A stretch of 15,105 nt of DNA. Origin: an uncultured Angelakisella sp. GTDB taxonomy: Bacteria; Bacillota; Clostridia; Oscillospirales; Ruminococcaceae. The position numbers and the translations under genes were made by a program. The stretch lies in assembly GCA_910585535.1 (NCBI GenBank), contig CAJUFK010000084.1, positions 1-15,105 of the forward strand, read 5' to 3'. Below are positions 13,075 through 15,105 of this stretch, piece after piece (position 1 is the first letter of the stretch; each line of letters begins with the position of its first letter). The notes below the pieces were generated by a model. That model made no database searches and was not told the origin of the DNA. It was given only the letters and a program-made list of their open reading frames with translations.

Positions 13075-13788
13075 TCAATCCTGGGAGAAGTCCCCGGGAC
13101 AACTGGCCCGGAACTTTCCCCGCAGCACCTCCACCGCTTTCTTTTCAATCCGGCTGACATAACTCCTGGAAATCCCCAGCCGTTTCGCTACCTCCCGCTG
13201 GGTAAAGGGCCGCTGTCCGCCCAGGCCGTACCGCAGGGCGATGATCTCCCGTTCCCGGTCATCCAGGAAGGACTCAATGTACCTCCGCAGCTGGGCGGAT
13301 TTCAGCTGGAGGTCGATCTGCCCCACCATGTCGATCTCCTCGCTCATAATGTCCATTAGGGTGAGGCTGTTTCCCTCCCGGTCGGTGTCCACCGGGTCGC
13401 TGAGGCTTACGTCCGAGGCGGATTTCCGGCGGGAACGAAAGTGCATAAGGATTTCATTTTCAATACACTTACTCGCATACGTGGAGAACTTCCTCGACTT
13501 CTCATAATCGAAGGTAGACGCCGCCTTGATAAGCCCGATGGTGCCGATGGAGATAAGATCCTCCTGCTCCCCGGAGATGGCGTAGTATTTCTTGACGATG
13601 TGCGCCACCAGACGGAGGTTGTGTTCGATCAGCTGGTTCTTCGCTGCGGTATCTCCCTGACGGATTCGGATGAGGCACTCCCGTTCCTGACGGGGGGAGA
13701 GGGGCTTGGGGAAGGTGCCGGAGCAGGTGACGTGAAGGGCGAAGTACAGCAGATTACAAAGGGCGGCCCAAACAAGATCGAGATACAT
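13075..13788 (-). CDS. sigK: Sporulation mother-cell sigma factor SigK (pro-form)
   Basis: The 237-aa protein directs late mother-cell transcription during endospore formation. Region 2 is complete and diagnostic for the SigE/SigK group: LIEHNLRLVAHIVKKYY (53-69), DLISIGTIGLIKAA (77-90) and STYASKCIENEILMHFR (102-118). Region 4 carries DREREIIALRYGLG and a helix-turn-helix ending in LGISRSYVSRIEKKA. The hydrophobic N-terminus (about 1-24, before FPKPLSPRQE) aligns with the pro-sequence of Bacillus pro-SigK, which is removed by SpoIVFB, and this separates it from SigE. The frame is uninterrupted, with no skin element. The ATG is preceded by AAGGAG at 9 bases. The start lies about 105 bases after the upstream terminator, so sigK has its own promoter; a CATATGAATA element (13810-13819) vaguely resembles a sigma-E/K -10 box. 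Confidence 0.95.
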   Translation of the reverse strand: MYLDLVWAALCNLLYFALHVTCSGTFPKPLSPRQERECLIRIRQGDTAAKNQLIEHNLRLVAHIVKKYYAISGEQEDLISIGTIGLIKAASTFDYEKSRKFSTYASKCIENEILMHFRSRRKSASDVSLSDPVDTDREGNSLTLMDIMSEEIDMVGQIDLQLKSAQLRRYIESFLDDREREIIALRYGLGGQRPFTQREVAKRLGISRSYVSRIEKKAVEVLRGKFRASCPGDFSQD

Positions 13789-13838
13789 CCAATGTCACTC
13801 CTTTCTCCCTATTCATATGCTGGAAAAAGGGGGAAACC

Positions 13839-13876
13839 GGCAAGTCCGGAGCCGGGAAAAATCCGGACACCTTGCC
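13839..13876 (-). promoter_or_regulatory. Bulged hairpin in the region upstream of sigK
   Basis: On the minus strand GGCAAGGTGTCCGGA (13876-13862) pairs with TCCGGACTTGCC (13850-13839): 12 base pairs interrupted by one 3-nt bulge, with an 11-nt loop. It lies between the GH112 terminator and the sigK start. It could be a leader structure, a second terminator (followed by GGTTTCCCCCTTTTT) or an operator. If the sigK promoter lies downstream of it, it is not in the sigK transcript. Confidence 0.5.
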
Positions 13877-13892
13877 TTTTGGGACACGCCCT

Positions 13893-13923
13893 AAAAAACA
13901 CCTCCCGAAAAATCCGGGAGGTG
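13893..13923 (-). terminator. Intrinsic terminator of the GH112 phosphorylase gene
   Basis: On the minus strand CACCTCCCG pairs perfectly with CGGGAGGTG (9 bp, 7-nt loop GATTTTT), followed directly by T6. It begins 24 bases after the stop codon at 13948 and is a textbook rho-independent terminator. Confidence 0.93.
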
Positions 13924-13947
13924 CTTCATTGGCAGGGATATAATGTC

Positions 13948-15105
13948 CTATACTTGATACCACCGTATCTCGTTGGGACCCAGTTCCAGGAAGAAGCTGG
14001 AGCTGTCCCCGCGCCAGACCGTGGTGGACTGGGGCTCGTAGGTGTTGTTTACCACACAGAACCGCCCGGCCTCTGGGTAGGCGTGAACGTCCACGCTGCA
14101 GTTGCTGGAGAACCACTGGCCCAGCGCCTGTTCCCCGTGGGAGGCCCACAGGATGGCGCGGTGGAGAAGGCGGCTGTTCTGAAAGGAGTAGGGCAGTCCG
14201 GAAAGGTAGACCCCCCGGCCGGAGCCAAAGGCGTTGACCGCCATCTGGACCTCCTTCTCCCGCTGAACCAGCACCTGGGCGCCCTCCAGGGCATAGATGC
14301 CCTTCTTGCCTTCGCCAAAGTCTGCCGCGCCTTCCTGGTCCGCCAGGATGAAGTGGCCGGGATGCTCCTCCCAGTTGTACTTGTCGTACCCCAGGGTAAA
14401 GCCGGTCTCTTTTTCCACCCCCAGCACCTGGGCAAGCTGGAGGTACCGGCCCTGGTATTGGTGGCCGGTGGGTTCCCCAACGCCGATAAAGCCACCGCCG
14501 TTCCAAACAAAACGCTTGACAAGGGCGGAAATATCCGGGTCCTCCCAGACGGGGCCGCCGGTGTGGGCGGTGTCCCCGTCCCCGATGTTCAGCAGCACGT
14601 CCACATTTTCCAGAACCAAGGGGTTCTCCTTCAGGTCGTCAAAGCTGAGGAACTGCACGTCAAAGGGTGCGCCGGAAAGGGCCTCGATGATGCCGGCATA
14701 GGAATAGTTCTGCTTTTGGTAGAGGGCGTGGTGGACCATGTGGCAGCCCCAGGACCGGGACCGGCCCCAGCAGTTGAGTACCGCCACCCTTTTGGCACAG
14801 TAGGGCTTGGCCCCGCCAATGTTCTTATACAGTTCCCGGAACTCTCTGCAGACCGATTCCACATAGTCGACAAATTCCGGAAAGTCACAGGCCAGTTTTA
14901 GGTAGCCGCCATACCCAATCCGATCAATGGGCTTGCGAAGAATGGCCCGGCGGGCGGTGATCCAGTTCTCCCGGGCCTCCTTTACAGGATCGCCGCCGGG
15001 GTGGAAGGTGTCGGGGAAGAAGTAGGGGAGAAAACGTCCTTCGGTGTAGGTCACCCCGGGGATGTCGGAGATGAGGCGCAGGGTGGAGCCGTTGCCCACG
15101 CTGCC
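13948..15105 (-). CDS. 1,3-beta-galactosyl-N-acetylhexosamine phosphorylase (GH112), C-terminal part
   Basis: The gene is cut by the window edge. 385 codons of the C-terminal part are present and the frame is open at 15105 (a GTG near 15099 is an internal valine, not the start). The enzyme splits galacto-N-biose or lacto-N-biose with phosphate into galactose 1-phosphate and the N-acetylhexosamine, in the cytosol. Recognisable GH112 segments are GVTYTEGRFLPYFFPDTFHP, PIDRIGYGGYL, VAVLNCWGRSRSW and SYAGIIEALSGAPFDVQFLS, which align closely with the bifidobacterial enzymes as I recall them. A class I glutamine amidotransferase-like fold and a C-terminal beta domain (from about VDVHAYPEAGRF) complete it. 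The catalytic aspartate lies upstream, outside the window. This points to use of mucin or milk-type glycans. Partner genes of the pathway, if any, would lie beyond the right edge. Confidence 0.95.
   Translation of the reverse strand, partial: GSVGNGSTLRLISDIPGVTYTEGRFLPYFFPDTFHPGGDPVKEARENWITARRAILRKPIDRIGYGGYLKLACDFPEFVDYVESVCREFRELYKNIGGAKPYCAKRVAVLNCWGRSRSWGCHMVHHALYQKQNYSYAGIIEALSGAPFDVQFLSFDDLKENPLVLENVDVLLNIGDGDTAHTGGPVWEDPDISALVKRFVWNGGGFIGVGEPTGHQYQGRYLQLAQVLGVEKETGFTLGYDKYNWEEHPGHFILADQEGAADFGEGKKGIYALEGAQVLVQREKEVQMAVNAFGSGRGVYLSGLPYSFQNSRLLHRAILWASHGEQALGQWFSSNCSVDVHAYPEAGRFCVVNNTYEPQSTTVWRGDSSSFFLELGPNEIRWYQV

Noticed and set aside
13441..14901. Plus-strand open frame of 486 codons antisense to sigK and the GH112 gene
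   Set aside because: It crosses two recognised genes and a strong minus-strand terminator, so it cannot be a real gene.

Overview
The window reads as a chromosomal segment of a GC-rich, endospore-forming Clostridia, probably an Oscillospiraceae-like gut bacterium. This is inferred from three things. A mother-cell sporulation sigma factor (SigK) is present. A galacto-/lacto-N-biose phosphorylase (GH112), an enzyme used on mucin and milk glycans, is present. Shine-Dalgarno sites and intrinsic terminators are of Firmicutes type. No phage, transposase or CRISPR array is visible. No species can be named from the sequence alone.

Layout from left to right. Positions 1-412 hold no gene but carry a GC-rich repeat of about 130 bp in two full copies and a third partial one, then a hairpin terminator. 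A class B penicillin-binding protein (413-2023, minus) follows. Divergent from it are two plus-strand genes (2330-3479): a small membrane-anchored protein and a secreted beta-rich protein. They end at a terminator shared with a convergent EpsG-family polysaccharide polymerase (3568-4611, minus), which has its own promoter. Next comes a minus-strand unit (7334-4969) of a Fur-family regulator, an HD-domain phosphohydrolase, an AlaX-type alanyl-tRNA editing protein and an odd 76-nt tRNA. It is driven by a consensus TTGACA-17-TATAAT promoter and closed by a strong terminator after the tRNA. A four-gene minus-strand operon (12032-7432) follows: a YfhO-type GT-C membrane protein, an unknown 136-aa protein, a lipoprotein and an unknown 158-aa protein. 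Then come a GyrI-like domain protein of more AT-rich composition (12312-12947), uninterrupted sigK (13075-13788), and the 3' part of the GH112 phosphorylase (13948 to the window edge).

How the genes work together. The fur, HD and alaX genes are separated by only 2-3 bp and are surely co-transcribed; the tRNA may be the 3' end of the same transcript. The yfhO operon is also tightly coupled (ATGA overlap and gaps of 3 and 12 bp), suggesting envelope glycan work involving a lipoprotein. PBP, EpsG, YfhO and the secreted pair give the window a cell-envelope flavour, but they lie in separate transcription units.

The most unusual element is the tRNA at 4969-5044. It has a complete tRNA core and an encoded CCA. 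Its body resembles tRNA-Pro, but the anticodon is UUG (Gln), and the acceptor and T stems carry mismatches. It sits directly behind a tRNA-editing enzyme gene.
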